A DNA stretch of 54,429 nt from Actinomycetota bacterium. Lineage in GTDB: Bacteria; Actinomycetota; Actinomycetes; Nanopelagicales; Nanopelagicaceae. Both the position numbers and the translations under genes were made by a program. Below the pieces are notes generated by a model, which ran no database searches, had not been told where the DNA came from, and saw only the letters and a program-made list of their open reading frames with translations. The stretch lies in NCBI GenBank assembly GCA_947380835.1, contig CANCSL010000001.1:1-54429 (forward strand), written 5' to 3'. How positions within the stretch are numbered: position 1 is the stretch's first letter; each line of letters begins with the position of its first letter. This document shows positions 16,750 to 25,415 of the stretch, one piece after another.

Positions 16750-16825
16750 TGGCTCCCTGACTTGGACTCGAACCAAGAACCTGCCGATTAACAGTCGGCT
16801 GCTCTGCCAATTGAGCTATCAGGGA
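16750..16825 (-). tRNA. tRNA-Asn (anticodon GTT)
   Basis: Minus-strand cloverleaf: acceptor TCCCTGA/TCAGGGA, D-arm GCTC/GAGC, anticodon stem GCCGA/TCGGC with loop CTGTTAA, T-arm CTTGG/CCAAG, discriminator G. CCA is encoded, unlike in the other tRNA of the window. It lies between dnaG and the DoxX-Rieske gene in the same orientation. Confidence 0.96.
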
Positions 16826-16897
16826 ATATCTTCCAAACCAGATGCGAACTCTAGCGAATCGATGGAAATAAAGAAAAACGAGAAAAAGTCGATTTTT

Positions 16898-18721
16898 TCA
16901 GCCAACATCGCCCAAAGCTAGGTCCTTTTGAACTCGACGCTTGGCCTCCATGGCTACCAATTGCCCGAAGACCTCGCCATACCTGACCTCCTCCTCCAGC
17001 GGATTAATCCGTTGCAAAGTGGATTTAATTTCGGCGATCGAGCGCCCCAACGCCACTTCACGCAATTTGGCAAAGATGCTGGTGATGTATCGATCTGAAA
17101 TTTCCCGATCCGTGCGGACTGGTTCAACCGTGAGTTCTGTGATCAAAGACTTAAGGGATTCATCATCGGTCGCCCCCAAAAGCAGATTGATATCCACATT
17201 TGGATTGTTATCAATGAGTGCTCGGACTGCCGAGTACGGAGCAAATGTAAAGGCTTCGGCTTCCAGCTCACTCCACGCTGAGAGCATTTCCGGAACTTGC
17301 AGTCGAATCTTTAAGACTTCTCGTTCTAAGATCAAAACGGGATCACTGGGATTTGCATTGGGTCGTTGGGCGGCGTTAGCGCTTTTCCCTGGAGAAGAGA
17401 TCGCTTTGATCGCGGCGCTGACCGTGTCGACTTCCATTCCCAACCAACCAGCAACCAAACGCGCATACTCGGGCCGAAGCGAGGCATCGCGAATCTTTCC
17501 AATCAGTGGAGTCACTTGATTGAGTGCCGAAACTCGTCCTTCGGCGGTTCGAACGTCGTATTGGTTGATCACGCTTTTCATAGCAAATTCGAAAAGTGGA
17601 ACTCGACGTGCGATCAAATCGCGGACCGCTTGATCTCCATTTGCCTGGCGAAGTTCACATGGGTCCATGCCATTGGGTTCGACCGCAACAAATGTTTGTG
17701 CAACAAATTTCTGATCGTCATCGAAGGCACGGAGGGCTGCCTTCTGACCGGCGGCGTCACCATCAAAAGTAAAGATGACTTCTCCGCGGAATGCATCATC
17801 ATCCATAAGCAAACGTCTGATAATTCGAATATGGTCATCACCAAAAGCAGTTCCACATGTCGCGACAGCCGTGGTGATACCTGCAAGATGGGCAGCCATG
17901 ACATCTGTGTAACCTTCAACGATCACCACTTGTCGCTTTTTGGCGATTTCTTTCTTCGCTAAATCCAAGCCATAAAGAATCTGACTCTTCTTATAAATTT
18001 GAGTCTCTGCGGTATTGAGATATTTGGGGCCTTGATCCACATCATCACTTGCTAATTTGCGCGCACCAAATCCAACAACATCGCCGGAAATATCTCGAAT
18101 TGGCCAGATCAACCTATTACGGAATCTATCTATCGGCCCTCGGGTGCCTTCCTTAGATAAGCCGGCCAGTGAAAGTTCTAGATCTGAAAACCCTTTGGCA
18201 CGGAGAGTTTTATAGAGCGCATCCCATTCATCAGGCGCGTATCCGACTCCGAAATGATCAGCGGATGCTTTATCGAATCCCCGACCAGCCAGAAAATCAC
18301 GGCCAACTTGTGCCGGACCAGGCAAGAGCAGCGCCGCGCGATAAAACTCCATGGCAGCTGTATTTGCGGCAACTAAGCGAGAACGGCTGACCCCAGAAGT
18401 TGGCGCAGTTCCCAAGCCGTCGTAACGCAAGGTGTAGCCAATACGATCTGCCAAACGCTCAACGGTCTCAGAAAATGTTAAATGCTCGAGCTTCATGAGA
18501 AATGCGATTACATCTCCACCTTGCTGGCAGCCAAAACAGTGAAAATATCCTTTGCTCGGTGTTACGTGAAAAGAAGGGCTTTTCTCGTCATGGAAAGGGC
18601 ATAGCCCTTTCTTTTGCCCGCCGCCGGCGTTCTTGAGTTGGACAAAGTCCCCCACTACGTCATCAATCGGTGAATGATCGCGAACGTAAGTTACGTCTTC
18701 ATCTCGTATGCGCCCGGACAT
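16898..18721 (-). CDS. dnaG: DNA primase
   Basis: 607 aa. The N-terminal zinc-binding domain shows CPFHDEKSPSFHVTPSKG then FHCFGCQ (CHCC ligands). The TOPRIM core has VIVEGYTDVMAAH and later FTFDGDAAGQKAALRA. The C-terminal third is a helicase-binding-like domain, more divergent. It makes RNA primers at the replication fork. The start is supported by the leaderless -10 TAGGAT 7 nt upstream, placed inside the end of dgt. tRNA-Asn lies downstream in the same direction. Confidence 0.97.
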   Translation of the reverse strand: MSGRIRDEDVTYVRDHSPIDDVVGDFVQLKNAGGGQKKGLCPFHDEKSPSFHVTPSKGYFHCFGCQQGGDVIAFLMKLEHLTFSETVERLADRIGYTLRYDGLGTAPTSGVSRSRLVAANTAAMEFYRAALLLPGPAQVGRDFLAGRGFDKASADHFGVGYAPDEWDALYKTLRAKGFSDLELSLAGLSKEGTRGPIDRFRNRLIWPIRDISGDVVGFGARKLASDDVDQGPKYLNTAETQIYKKSQILYGLDLAKKEIAKKRQVVIVEGYTDVMAAHLAGITTAVATCGTAFGDDHIRIIRRLLMDDDAFRGEVIFTFDGDAAGQKAALRAFDDDQKFVAQTFVAVEPNGMDPCELRQANGDQAVRDLIARRVPLFEFAMKSVINQYDVRTAEGRVSALNQVTPLIGKIRDASLRPEYARLVAGWLGMEVDTVSAAIKAISSPGKSANAAQRPNANPSDPVLILEREVLKIRLQVPEMLSAWSELEAEAFTFAPYSAVRALIDNNPNVDINLLLGATDDESLKSLITELTVEPVRTDREISDRYITSIFAKLREVALGRSIAEIKSTLQRINPLEEEVRYGEVFGQLVAMEAKRRVQKDLALGDVG

Positions 18722-18728
18722 GTCTCTG

Positions 18729-18734
18729 ATCCTA
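18729..18734 (-). promoter_or_regulatory. -10 hexamer TAGGAT, leaderless promoter of dnaG
   Basis: TAGGAT sits 7 nt before the dnaG ATG on the minus strand and overlaps the final codon region of dgt, so dnaG has its own start within the glyS-to-dnaG gene row. Confidence 0.5.
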
Positions 18735-19967
18735 TTTCAGATGGGAATGGAGCGCGTAGGCACCAGGGTCAGTGAGAGAGGCAACTTGGTCTATGACCAC
18801 ACGGAGGCGTTCGTCATCAGAATGGGCACCCTCCCAGTCATCCAAAAAGAAGGATTCCAACGTTTGCGGGGCTCCCGCAAGGACTTTTTCGACAAGTTCA
18901 TGAATCAATATCTGTTGTTCTAAATATCGTTTTTGCGCGACATCGGCATTGATGACATAAAAGCCAGCAATAGCTTTGAGCAAAGCCACCTCGACGCGTT
19001 GAGCCCGCGGAACAATTAAAGATGCGCCATATCTTGTTAGATCGGAGTCACCATATTTATCTCTGGTCGAACGTTCGGCTGCTAAAGCAAAGCGCCCGAT
19101 CATTTGACTCGCTAAGTCTTTTAAGCGCGCCAAGTGGCGGTGGCTCCCGTCGTAATCGGCTGGCCAGCAAGAGAGAGCTTGCAAATTAGAAAGTGCCGTT
19201 TCTGATTCCGATTCAGTGATATCGGAGAGGTAGGTAGATTTCGCTACCGAAAAAAGATCCGAGAGGTCGTTGCGCAAGAAGTGCAGTTTGACCTGACCTG
19301 AAACTAACGCGTCTTCAAAATCGTGAACGGAATATGCAACATCATCAGACCAGTCCATGATTTGAGCCTCGAGCGAGGTGCCACCAGTCGGAGCGCCTTC
19401 GCGCATCCAATTAAAGATTTCGACATCATCGTCATAGACGCCAAATTTCTTTGATGCTTCGGTTCGTGCCCACGGATATTTTGTGGCGGCATCTAAGGAG
19501 CTTCTTGTGAGATTGAGACCAATAGATTTTCCAAAAGGGGTAACTGTCTTTGCTTCCAAGCGAACCAAAAGCCGGAAAGACTGTGCATTGCCCTCAAAGC
19601 CACCGCAACTTTGGGCAATCTGATTAAGTGCATCTTCGCCATTATGACCAAAAGGCGGATGGCCAATGTCATGCGCCAGACATGCACCTTCCATGAGATC
19701 AGGATCTGCGCCTAACGCCTCGCCCAATTCGCGTCCAACCTGAGCGCATTCCAGCGAATGCGAGAGGCGAGTTCGCGGAAAATCCGCAGCCCACGGAACT
19801 GCAACCTGCGTTTTAGCAGCCAACCGCCGAAGCGCAAACGAATGAATAATTCGAGCTCGATCTCGCGCGAACTCGGTTCGACCTGGGCGCTTTGCCGGCT
19901 CGTCCAAGAAACGTTCACGATCGGCATCTGTATATCCCGGATGCTCATGAGCTGCGCGAAGAACCAT
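18732..19967 (-). CDS. dgt: Deoxyguanosinetriphosphate triphosphohydrolase-like protein
   Basis: 411 aa. HD-domain phosphohydrolase: the signature KRPGRTEFARDRARIIHS near the N-terminus, then the metal-binding AHDIGHPPFGHNGEDAL and MDWSDDVAYSVHDFED, where the second Asp completes the HD site. dGTPase-type enzymes hydrolyse dNTPs to deoxynucleoside and triphosphate and help balance dNTP pools. It is the immediate upstream neighbour of dnaG, an order common in actinobacteria. Substrate preference within dNTPs cannot be read from sequence. Confidence 0.94.
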   Translation of the reverse strand: MVLRAAHEHPGYTDADRERFLDEPAKRPGRTEFARDRARIIHSFALRRLAAKTQVAVPWAADFPRTRLSHSLECAQVGRELGEALGADPDLMEGACLAHDIGHPPFGHNGEDALNQIAQSCGGFEGNAQSFRLLVRLEAKTVTPFGKSIGLNLTRSSLDAATKYPWARTEASKKFGVYDDDVEIFNWMREGAPTGGTSLEAQIMDWSDDVAYSVHDFEDALVSGQVKLHFLRNDLSDLFSVAKSTYLSDITESESETALSNLQALSCWPADYDGSHRHLARLKDLASQMIGRFALAAERSTRDKYGDSDLTRYGASLIVPRAQRVEVALLKAIAGFYVINADVAQKRYLEQQILIHELVEKVLAGAPQTLESFFLDDWEGAHSDDERLRVVIDQVASLTDPGAYALHSHLK

Positions 19968-19980
19968 AGTGCGCTCGAGT

Positions 19981-20607
19981 CTAGTTCTTCAGGTGATCGG
20001 AAAGGTGGATACCTATGCGATCAATCGTTTTGTAGGCCAGATATGCCCCGGTTTCGCGTACTACATATTTGGATCCGGCCGCGCTCCAGATATTTGCCTG
20101 ACCTTGATCAGGCGCGCAGGTTGCAAGGACTCCTAAATCTTTTGCCATGCTGATGGCCCGGAAGCAGTGAAAGGGATCGGTGACAACGATGACGCTCTTC
20201 CATCCCCGTTTCTTCATTTCTGCTACGTAATTCTTGGTGCTCGTCAAAGTATCACGACCAACTGGAACCACGACGAGATTGGGCGCAGATACCCCAAGTA
20301 AACGCAACGAATTCGCGCTGCTTTGGGCTTCGGTGGTTCGATCTCCGATTGCTCCGCCGCCTACCGTGATGATCTTTTTGGCCATCCCACTTGTGAAGAC
20401 AGCAAATGCCCGATCAATGCGAAGCTGGAGCACCGGGGTGGGCTTGCCGTTAAATTGCGCAGCACCCAACACCACAATGACATCGCTTTTCACCGGATGC
20501 GAGGAAGTTCCCGTAGTCCAAATCTGAGACGCGATGTAGAGCGGCACCACGACAACGAGAAGAACAATGACCGTTATTAAGCGTTTGGCAAACTTAAATA
20601 GAAACAC
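19981..20607 (-). CDS. YdcF/SanA-like DUF218 membrane protein
   Basis: 208 aa with GTG start at 20607, preceded by GGGGGA about 6 nt upstream. One N-terminal membrane helix (about 8-28) is followed by a DUF218 domain: DVIVVLGAAQFNGKPTPVLQLR, then ITVGGGAIGDRTTEAQSSAN and VIVVTDPFHCFRA (abbreviated). Family members face the outside of the membrane and are linked to envelope integrity or vancomycin sensitivity; the enzymatic activity is unproven. It starts 2 nt after the dusB stop and lies upstream of dgt. Confidence 0.88.
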   Translation of the reverse strand: MFLFKFAKRLITVIVLLVVVVPLYIASQIWTTGTSSHPVKSDVIVVLGAAQFNGKPTPVLQLRIDRAFAVFTSGMAKKIITVGGGAIGDRTTEAQSSANSLRLLGVSAPNLVVVPVGRDTLTSTKNYVAEMKKRGWKSVIVVTDPFHCFRAISMAKDLGVLATCAPDQGQANIWSAAGSKYVVRETGAYLAYKTIDRIGIHLSDHLKN

Positions 20608-20609
20608 GA

Positions 20610-21806
20610 CTATCCCCCGGAGACAGAATCGTCGATGGTGATCGCTGGAATTTCATCAGGATCATTAAGCCAACCATCTGGCAATGAAACTGGTCGCCCG
20701 TGACTGCTGCGACCTCGAGGTGATTCCGCAACCGTGCTGGGGTAAGGCTGCTCTTCCAGTTGGGAAAGTAAGAATTCCAACTCTCCGAGGGATGAAACCA
20801 TGCCAAAAGCAGATCGAATCTCTCGCGGAACTCTGAAACCTTTGAGGTACCAAGCCATATGTTTACGCAGATCGCGCAGCGCACGGCCTTCACTTTCAAA
20901 GAACTCAACTAGCAATTCTCCGTGACGATAAATAATCTCTCTGACTTCAAAAAGTGTTGGCTCGGTCCGTTGATCAGAACCGTGGAAAGCGCTCACCAAA
21001 TCTGCAAAGAGCCATGGTCGACCCAAACATCCTCGACCGACGACTACCCCAGCACAGCCAGTTTCTTCGACCATCCGTACGCCATCTGCACCGCTCCAGA
21101 TATCTCCGTTACCTAGAACCGGCACTCCTGTAGGGGCAAGATGTTGAACTAAACGGGTAATTTGGCTCCAGTCCGCCGTTCCTTCATACATTTGCGAAGC
21201 GGTGCGAGCATGCAGAGCGACCCAGGCCACGCCCGCGTCGGCGGCGGAAGAGGCAGCGTCTAAGAATGTGTGATGATCGCCGTCGATTCCAATTCGCATC
21301 TTGACCGTAACGGGTACGCCAAAAGGCGCTGCAGCTTGAACAGCCGAATTAACAATGTTGGAAAAAAGTTGACGTTTGAAAGGAAGCGCTGCTCCTCCCC
21401 CACGTCTGGTTACTTTTGGAACCGGGCAACCGAAGTTGAGATCAATATGATCAGCCAAGTTCTCTTCCATCAACATTCGAACGGCGAGCCCGACAACTTT
21501 TGGATCTACTCCGTACAACTGAACAGATCTGGGCGTCTCGCCTTTACCGGGAGTAATGAGTCGTAACGTCTCTGGATGGCGCTCAATTAATGCGCGCGCT
21601 GTGACCATCTCTGAAACAAAAAGGCCAGCGCCTTGTTCGCGACAGAGTGTGCGAAATGCCGAATTGGTAATTCCAGCCATCGGGGCTAAAACAACTGGCG
21701 TGGTGAGAACCACCTCGTCATTTTCAAACTGGCCGTTGGCAATTGGAAGACGAAGTGGATTATGAGTGGCTTGCTTCAGCACCCCAACAACCGTGGCGCC
21801 AGCCAT
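20610..21806 (-). CDS. dusB: tRNA dihydrouridine synthase
   Basis: 398 aa from ATG 21806, which overlaps the end of glyS by 31 bp; a GTG at 21785 would reduce the overlap to 10 bp. FMN-dependent TIM barrel: VVLAPMAGITNSAFR, the catalytic Cys in LNFGCPVPKVTRRGGGAAL, HARTASQMYEG and the phosphate-binding GxVVGRGCLGRPW. It reduces uridine to dihydrouridine in the tRNA D-loop. The last 60 residues extend past the usual end and contain a low-complexity SSHGRPVSLPDG region. Coupled to glyS, both tRNA functions. Confidence 0.93.
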   Translation of the reverse strand: MAGATVVGVLKQATHNPLRLPIANGQFENDEVVLTTPVVLAPMAGITNSAFRTLCREQGAGLFVSEMVTARALIERHPETLRLITPGKGETPRSVQLYGVDPKVVGLAVRMLMEENLADHIDLNFGCPVPKVTRRGGGAALPFKRQLFSNIVNSAVQAAAPFGVPVTVKMRIGIDGDHHTFLDAASSAADAGVAWVALHARTASQMYEGTADWSQITRLVQHLAPTGVPVLGNGDIWSGADGVRMVEETGCAGVVVGRGCLGRPWLFADLVSAFHGSDQRTEPTLFEVREIIYRHGELLVEFFESEGRALRDLRKHMAWYLKGFRVPREIRSAFGMVSSLGELEFLLSQLEEQPYPSTVAESPRGRSSHGRPVSLPDGWLNDPDEIPAITIDDSVSGG

Positions 21807-23155
21807 GCCGACACCTGATCCAGTGAAATGCGCTCTTGCGCCATAGTGTCACGATCGCGGATGGTGACCGCGTTATCTTCTAAAGTATCGAAGTCGATGG
21901 TGATGCAATAAGGAGTACCGATCTCATCTTGGCGGCGATAACGTCTGCCAATTGCACCAGCATCATCGAAGTCAACACTCCAATTTTGACGCAATTCTGC
22001 AGCTAAATCGCGGGCTTTAGGAGATAAGTCAGCGTTACGTGAAAGTGGAAGAACTGCCACCTTGACTGGGGCCAGACGGTGATCCAACTTCATGACCGCA
22101 CGTTTTTCCATTTCGCCCTTGGAATTTGGAGCCTCATCTTCGGTGAAGGCATCCATGAGGAAAGTGAGAGCACAGCGATCAACACCTGCAGCTGGTTCAA
22201 TGACGAAAGGAACCCAACGTTCGTTCTTCTCCTGATCAAACCAAGAGAGATCTTTTCCAGAAGCAGCACCATGAGCCTTTAAATCGAAATCAGTGCGGCT
22301 AGCAATACCTTCGAGCTCGCCCCATTCGGTGCCAGTGAATTCGAACTTGTATTCGATATCTACGGTGCGCTTGGAGTAGTGAGACAGCTTCTCTTTGGGG
22401 TGTTCGAAAAGACGCAGGCGATCGGGATTGATTCCCAGATTCTTGTACCAAGCCAAACGAGTATCAATCCAGTATTGGTGCCATTCTTCATCTGTACCTG
22501 GAACGACAAAGAATTCCATTTCCATTTGTTCAAATTCTCGTGTGCGGAAGATGAAGTTTCCGGGAGTAATTTCATTGCGGAACGACTTTCCAATTTGGCC
22601 AATTCCAAAAGGTGGCTTCTTGCGTGAGGTGGTCGCTACGTTCTCAAAGTTAATAAAGATTCCTTGTGCTGTTTCTGGACGAAGATATGCCAGACCAGAT
22701 TCATCTTCTACTGCACCGAGATACGTTTTCAGCAAACCACTAAATTGCTTGGGATTTGTGAATTTTCCTTTGTTGCCGCAGTTAGGGCAATTAACTTCTT
22801 CCATAGATGAAGGTGCGCGGCCGTTCTTCGCTTCAAAGGCTTCTTCTAAATGGTCAGCGCGATAACGCTTGTGACAAGCAGTGCACTCTGTTAACGGATC
22901 GGAGAATGTTTCGACGTGGCCAGAGGCTTCCCACACTTCGCGGGCCAAGATGACGCAGGAATCTAGACCAACAACATCTTCGCGGCCCTGAACCATGGAC
23001 TTCCACCACTGGCGCTTGACATTATTTTTGAGTTCTACGCCCAAGGGGCCGTAATCCCAAGCAGCGCGCAAGCCGCCGTAAATTTCTGATGATGGGTAAA
23101 CAAATCCGCGTCGCTTAGCGAGGCTGACGATGGTGTCTAATCTATCTGCGGCCAT
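21776..23155 (-). CDS. glyS: Glycyl-tRNA synthetase, homodimeric type
   Basis: 459 aa from ATG 23155 (GGAAGAG about 9 nt upstream); an upstream in-frame ATG at 23203 lacks support. Class II core with RGFVYPSSEIYGGLRAAWDYGPLG at the start, the zinc-binding insert with CTACHKRY and CPNCGNKG, motif 2 in FRNEITPGNFIFRTREFEQME (abbreviated), motif 3 near GVDRCALTFLMDAF, and the anticodon-binding domain at the C-terminus. It charges tRNA-Gly. It heads the minus-strand row glyS-dusB-ydcF-dgt-dnaG. Confidence 0.97.
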   Translation of the reverse strand: MAADRLDTIVSLAKRRGFVYPSSEIYGGLRAAWDYGPLGVELKNNVKRQWWKSMVQGREDVVGLDSCVILAREVWEASGHVETFSDPLTECTACHKRYRADHLEEAFEAKNGRAPSSMEEVNCPNCGNKGKFTNPKQFSGLLKTYLGAVEDESGLAYLRPETAQGIFINFENVATTSRKKPPFGIGQIGKSFRNEITPGNFIFRTREFEQMEMEFFVVPGTDEEWHQYWIDTRLAWYKNLGINPDRLRLFEHPKEKLSHYSKRTVDIEYKFEFTGTEWGELEGIASRTDFDLKAHGAASGKDLSWFDQEKNERWVPFVIEPAAGVDRCALTFLMDAFTEDEAPNSKGEMEKRAVMKLDHRLAPVKVAVLPLSRNADLSPKARDLAAELRQNWSVDFDDAGAIGRRYRRQDEIGTPYCITIDFDTLEDNAVTIRDRDTMAQERISLDQVSAWLAPRLLGC

Positions 23156-23214
23156 GTTGTTCTCTCTTCCGGCTGGCTGTCGGCTCTTCCTTGCTGGTCG
23201 CAAGAAATAGAATT

Positions 23215-23487
23215 TTACCTTGTATAGGCACCAGGCTCGTCGATTGCGAGCGCCAGCATGGGTACCGCTTCCATTTTCACGCGATTATTGCTGAGGGCTC
23301 TGCGATAAGAACCCACATTCTTCCAAATTGTTGCCAACGCCCAAAGATCAGCTTCGTCAGTGTTCTGGCCAAACTCCCCTTGAATGAAGCCGTCGCAGGC
23401 GGCGAGCGCGGCAAGCGCGGCTTCGGCGTCAAGGCTGAACTGCGGAACCGAGGCGGCTGGTACGCGGAAACGAGCAATGGCGATCAC
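23215..23487 (-). CDS. ABM-like dimeric alpha/beta barrel protein
   Basis: 90 aa with GTG start. The pattern of two short ferredoxin-like repeats, with ALAALAACDGFIQGEFGQNTDE and WALATIWKNVGSYRRALSNN (abbreviated), matches antibiotic-biosynthesis-monooxygenase-type domains. Such domains include heme-degrading and quinol monooxygenases, but many members have no known substrate. No heme-ligand pattern can be identified by eye. The gene is divergent from the ZIP-zur operon, and the Zur-like palindrome at 23512 lies only 25 bp upstream of its start, so zinc control of this gene is possible. Confidence 0.72.
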   Translation of the reverse strand: MIAIARFRVPAASVPQFSLDAEAALAALAACDGFIQGEFGQNTDEADLWALATIWKNVGSYRRALSNNRVKMEAVPMLALAIDEPGAYTR

Positions 23488-23493
23488 GGTCGA

Positions 23494-23499
23494 AGGCTA
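23494..23499 (-). promoter_or_regulatory. -10 hexamer TAGCCT, leaderless promoter of ABM-like gene
   Basis: TAGCCT lies 6 nt before the GTG at 23487 on the minus strand. The -35 position falls inside the Zur-like palindrome. Confidence 0.45.
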
Positions 23500-23511
23500 G
23501 CGGTAGAAAAA

Positions 23512-23532
23512 TGGAAATGACAATCATTTTCA
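23512..23532. promoter_or_regulatory. Zur-box-like operator
   Basis: Inverted repeat TGGAAATGA-CAA-TCATTTTCA, nine-base arms with one mismatch. It resembles the actinobacterial Zur-type consensus (TGAAAATGATTTTCA-like). It covers the -35 regions of both divergent promoters (hexamers at 23494 and 23540), so bound Zur would block both. The zur gene in the same operon supports the assignment. Confidence 0.75.
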
Positions 23533-23539
23533 TTTTTGG

Positions 23540-23545
23540 TACTCT
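23540..23545 (+). promoter_or_regulatory. -10 hexamer TACTCT, leaderless promoter of ZIP-zur
   Basis: TACTCT is followed by 6 nt and the ATG at 23552. The Zur-like palindrome ends 7 bp upstream of it. Confidence 0.55.
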
Positions 23546-23551
23546 CCCGTT

Positions 23552-24286
23552 ATGACTCCAGTACTGCTCGCGGCCCTGACCGTATTAGCGACCACTTTGG
23601 GCGGAACAGTGGCACTTCGCTCAAAAGATCGATTCCACCTGGTTCTCGGGCTTTCCGCTGGGCTCTTGTTGGGCCTAGTTGCCTTTGACCTCATGCCAGA
23701 GGTCTTCGCCAACGCCACCTTGCAGATTGGCGGGCTACCAGCAGTCACCCTCGCTTTTGTAGGTGGTTTTTTGGCCCTGCATTTCTTCGAGCAATTCGCC
23801 GGCTCCCACGAACCCGCTGATTCTGACTACGACCACGATCACACGCATTACGGAAATATTGCTGGCGCCGTGGGCTCCCTTGCCATGGCCGGTCACGTCT
23901 TCCTGGACGGAATGGCCCTAGGCCTGGCATTTCATGTCAGTAATGCATTTGGTTTTGCCGTCTTCTTGGCTCTGTTGGTCCACGCCTTTAGCGATGGCCT
24001 CAATACCGTTGCTCTCCTAATTAAGGGCGGCTCTTGGAGTTCACGTGGAAAATTGTTGTTACTCGTCGATGCAATCGCTCGAATAAGCGGCGCAGCCATT
24101 GGTGGCGCACTCACGATCAGCAGCAGCTGGCTCGCTATTTATCTTGCCATTTTCTCCGGTTTCATCATTTACATCGCTACTTCACACATCCTGCCCGAAG
24201 CCCACTCGCGTCACCCTTCGCGCATGACCATGCTGGCAACATTGGCTGGCGTCGCCATCATGTGGTTAGTGGTGGCCGCACTATGA
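23552..24286 (+). CDS. ZIP family metal (zinc) transporter
   Basis: 244 aa with about eight hydrophobic segments. A His/Asp-rich loop (DSDYDHDHTHYG, about residues 90-101) follows the third helix. The metal-path helices show GHVFLDGMALGLAF (about 128-141) and LVHAFSDGLNTVAL (about 154-167), the paired His-containing helices of ZIP proteins. It should import zinc. The stop overlaps the start of zur by 4 bp (ATGA), and a Zur-like operator lies upstream, so expression is expected when zinc is scarce. Confidence 0.92.
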   Translation: MTPVLLAALTVLATTLGGTVALRSKDRFHLVLGLSAGLLLGLVAFDLMPEVFANATLQIGGLPAVTLAFVGGFLALHFFEQFAGSHEPADSDYDHDHTHYGNIAGAVGSLAMAGHVFLDGMALGLAFHVSNAFGFAVFLALLVHAFSDGLNTVALLIKGGSWSSRGKLLLLVDAIARISGAAIGGALTISSSWLAIYLAIFSGFIIYIATSHILPEAHSRHPSRMTMLATLAGVAIMWLVVAAL

Positions 24287-24648
24287 GCAAGTCTGCAACG
24301 AAGGTACTTCAAGCCCTCGAACGGGTTGGCGGTTTCGCCAGCGCACAAGAGCTACATCTTGTTTTGAAACGCAACCAGGAATCTATAGGTTTAACAACGG
24401 TTTATCGCACCTTGCAAAATTTAGTCAACGATAAATCAGTCGATATTTTGCGCAAAGATGATGGCGAGGCGATCTACCGTTTATGTGGCGATTCGCATCA
24501 TCACCATCTCGTCTGCAAAAACTGTGGCAAGACCGTCGAAATCGAAGGTGGCGCAATTGAAAAATGGGCACAAAAATCTGGCGAAGAAAATGGCTTTCGC
24601 GAGATTGGCCACACCGCCGAAATATTCGGCATCTGCAGTGACTGCTAA
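24283..24648 (+). CDS. zur: Fur-family zinc uptake regulator
   Basis: 121 aa, starting at the ATG that overlaps the ZIP stop codon. Winged helix with SIGLTTVYRTLQNLVND as recognition region, then the metal-sensing part: DSHHHHLVCKNCGK (His cluster and first CxxC) and GICSDC at the extreme C-terminus (second CxxC). The four Cys make the structural zinc site. Zinc-loaded Zur represses uptake genes. Its position behind a ZIP transporter and the upstream palindrome favour Zur over Fur. The stop abuts the convergent uppS stop with no gap. Confidence 0.92.
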   Translation: MSKSATKVLQALERVGGFASAQELHLVLKRNQESIGLTTVYRTLQNLVNDKSVDILRKDDGEAIYRLCGDSHHHHLVCKNCGKTVEIEGGAIEKWAQKSGEENGFREIGHTAEIFGICSDC

Positions 24649-25413
24649 TTAAGCCTTTCCAAACCTGCGTTCACGCTCGGCATAGATTTCAATAGCCTTC
24701 CATAGCGTGCGTCGATCCACATCCGGCCAGAGAACATCCATAAAGACCATCTCGGCATACACCGATTGCCAAGGTAGAAAATTGCTGGTGCGCTGCTCAC
24801 CAGAAGAGCGCAAGAACAAGTCAACGTTGCTCATCTTGGGTTGATAGAGGTGGCTCGCGAATAACTTCTCGGTGATCTGCTCTGGCTTGATCTTCTTCTT
24901 CGCTGCTAGTTCTGCAATCTCTCTGGCAGCATCAACTATTTCAGCGCGTCCCCCATAATTAACACACATATTGAGTGTTAATACGGTGTTGGATTTCGTC
25001 ATATCTTGAGCAATTTCCAGCTCTTTAATAACGCTAGACCATAATTTTTGCGGTCTGCCTGCCCATTGCACCTTGACCCCAATTTCGTTCATTTCATCGC
25101 GTCTGCGGCGGATGACATCGCGATTAAATCCCATGAGGAAACGAACCTCCTCCGGCGTGCGCTTCCAGTTCTCCGTTGAAAATGCGTAAGCGCTAACCTC
25201 TTTGACGCCGATTTCGATGGCGCCATGAACCACATCAAGGAGCGAGGCTTCCCCAGCTTCGTGTCCGGCTGTTCTGGGAAGTCCCCTGGCTTTTGCCCAG
25301 CGGCCATTGCCATCCATCACTACTGCTACGTGGTGCGGAATTGCAGATGCCGGAAGTTTCGGTGGCTGTGCACCAGATGGATGAGGTGATGGCGCTACAT
25401 ATTTCTTGGCCAT
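24649..25413 (-). CDS. uppS: Isoprenyl transferase (undecaprenyl diphosphate synthase family)
   Basis: 254 aa from ATG 25413, 2 nt after the recO stop, with GGAGAGAG upstream. Cis-prenyltransferase motifs: HVAVVMDGNGRWAKARGLPR with the catalytic Asp, AYAFSTENWKR, and DLFLRSSGEQRTSNFLPWQSVYAE (abbreviated) at the homoallylic site. It condenses isopentenyl diphosphate into cis-polyprenyl diphosphates, the lipid carrier for peptidoglycan precursors. Final chain length (decaprenyl or undecaprenyl) is not readable. The recO-uppS order is usual in actinobacteria. Confidence 0.95.
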   Translation of the reverse strand: MAKKYVAPSPHPSGAQPPKLPASAIPHHVAVVMDGNGRWAKARGLPRTAGHEAGEASLLDVVHGAIEIGVKEVSAYAFSTENWKRTPEEVRFLMGFNRDVIRRRRDEMNEIGVKVQWAGRPQKLWSSVIKELEIAQDMTKSNTVLTLNMCVNYGGRAEIVDAAREIAELAAKKKIKPEQITEKLFASHLYQPKMSNVDLFLRSSGEQRTSNFLPWQSVYAEMVFMDVLWPDVDRRTLWKAIEIYAERERRFGKA

Positions 25414-25415
25414 TC

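Noticed and set aside
17366..17962. 198-codon frame opposite dnaG
   Set aside because: Antisense to conserved primase codons; odd residue composition and no family resemblance.
23191..23520. Plus-strand frame opposite the ABM-like gene, crossing its promoter
   Set aside because: The minus-strand gene has an ABM-type domain and its own -10 hexamer; this one has neither.
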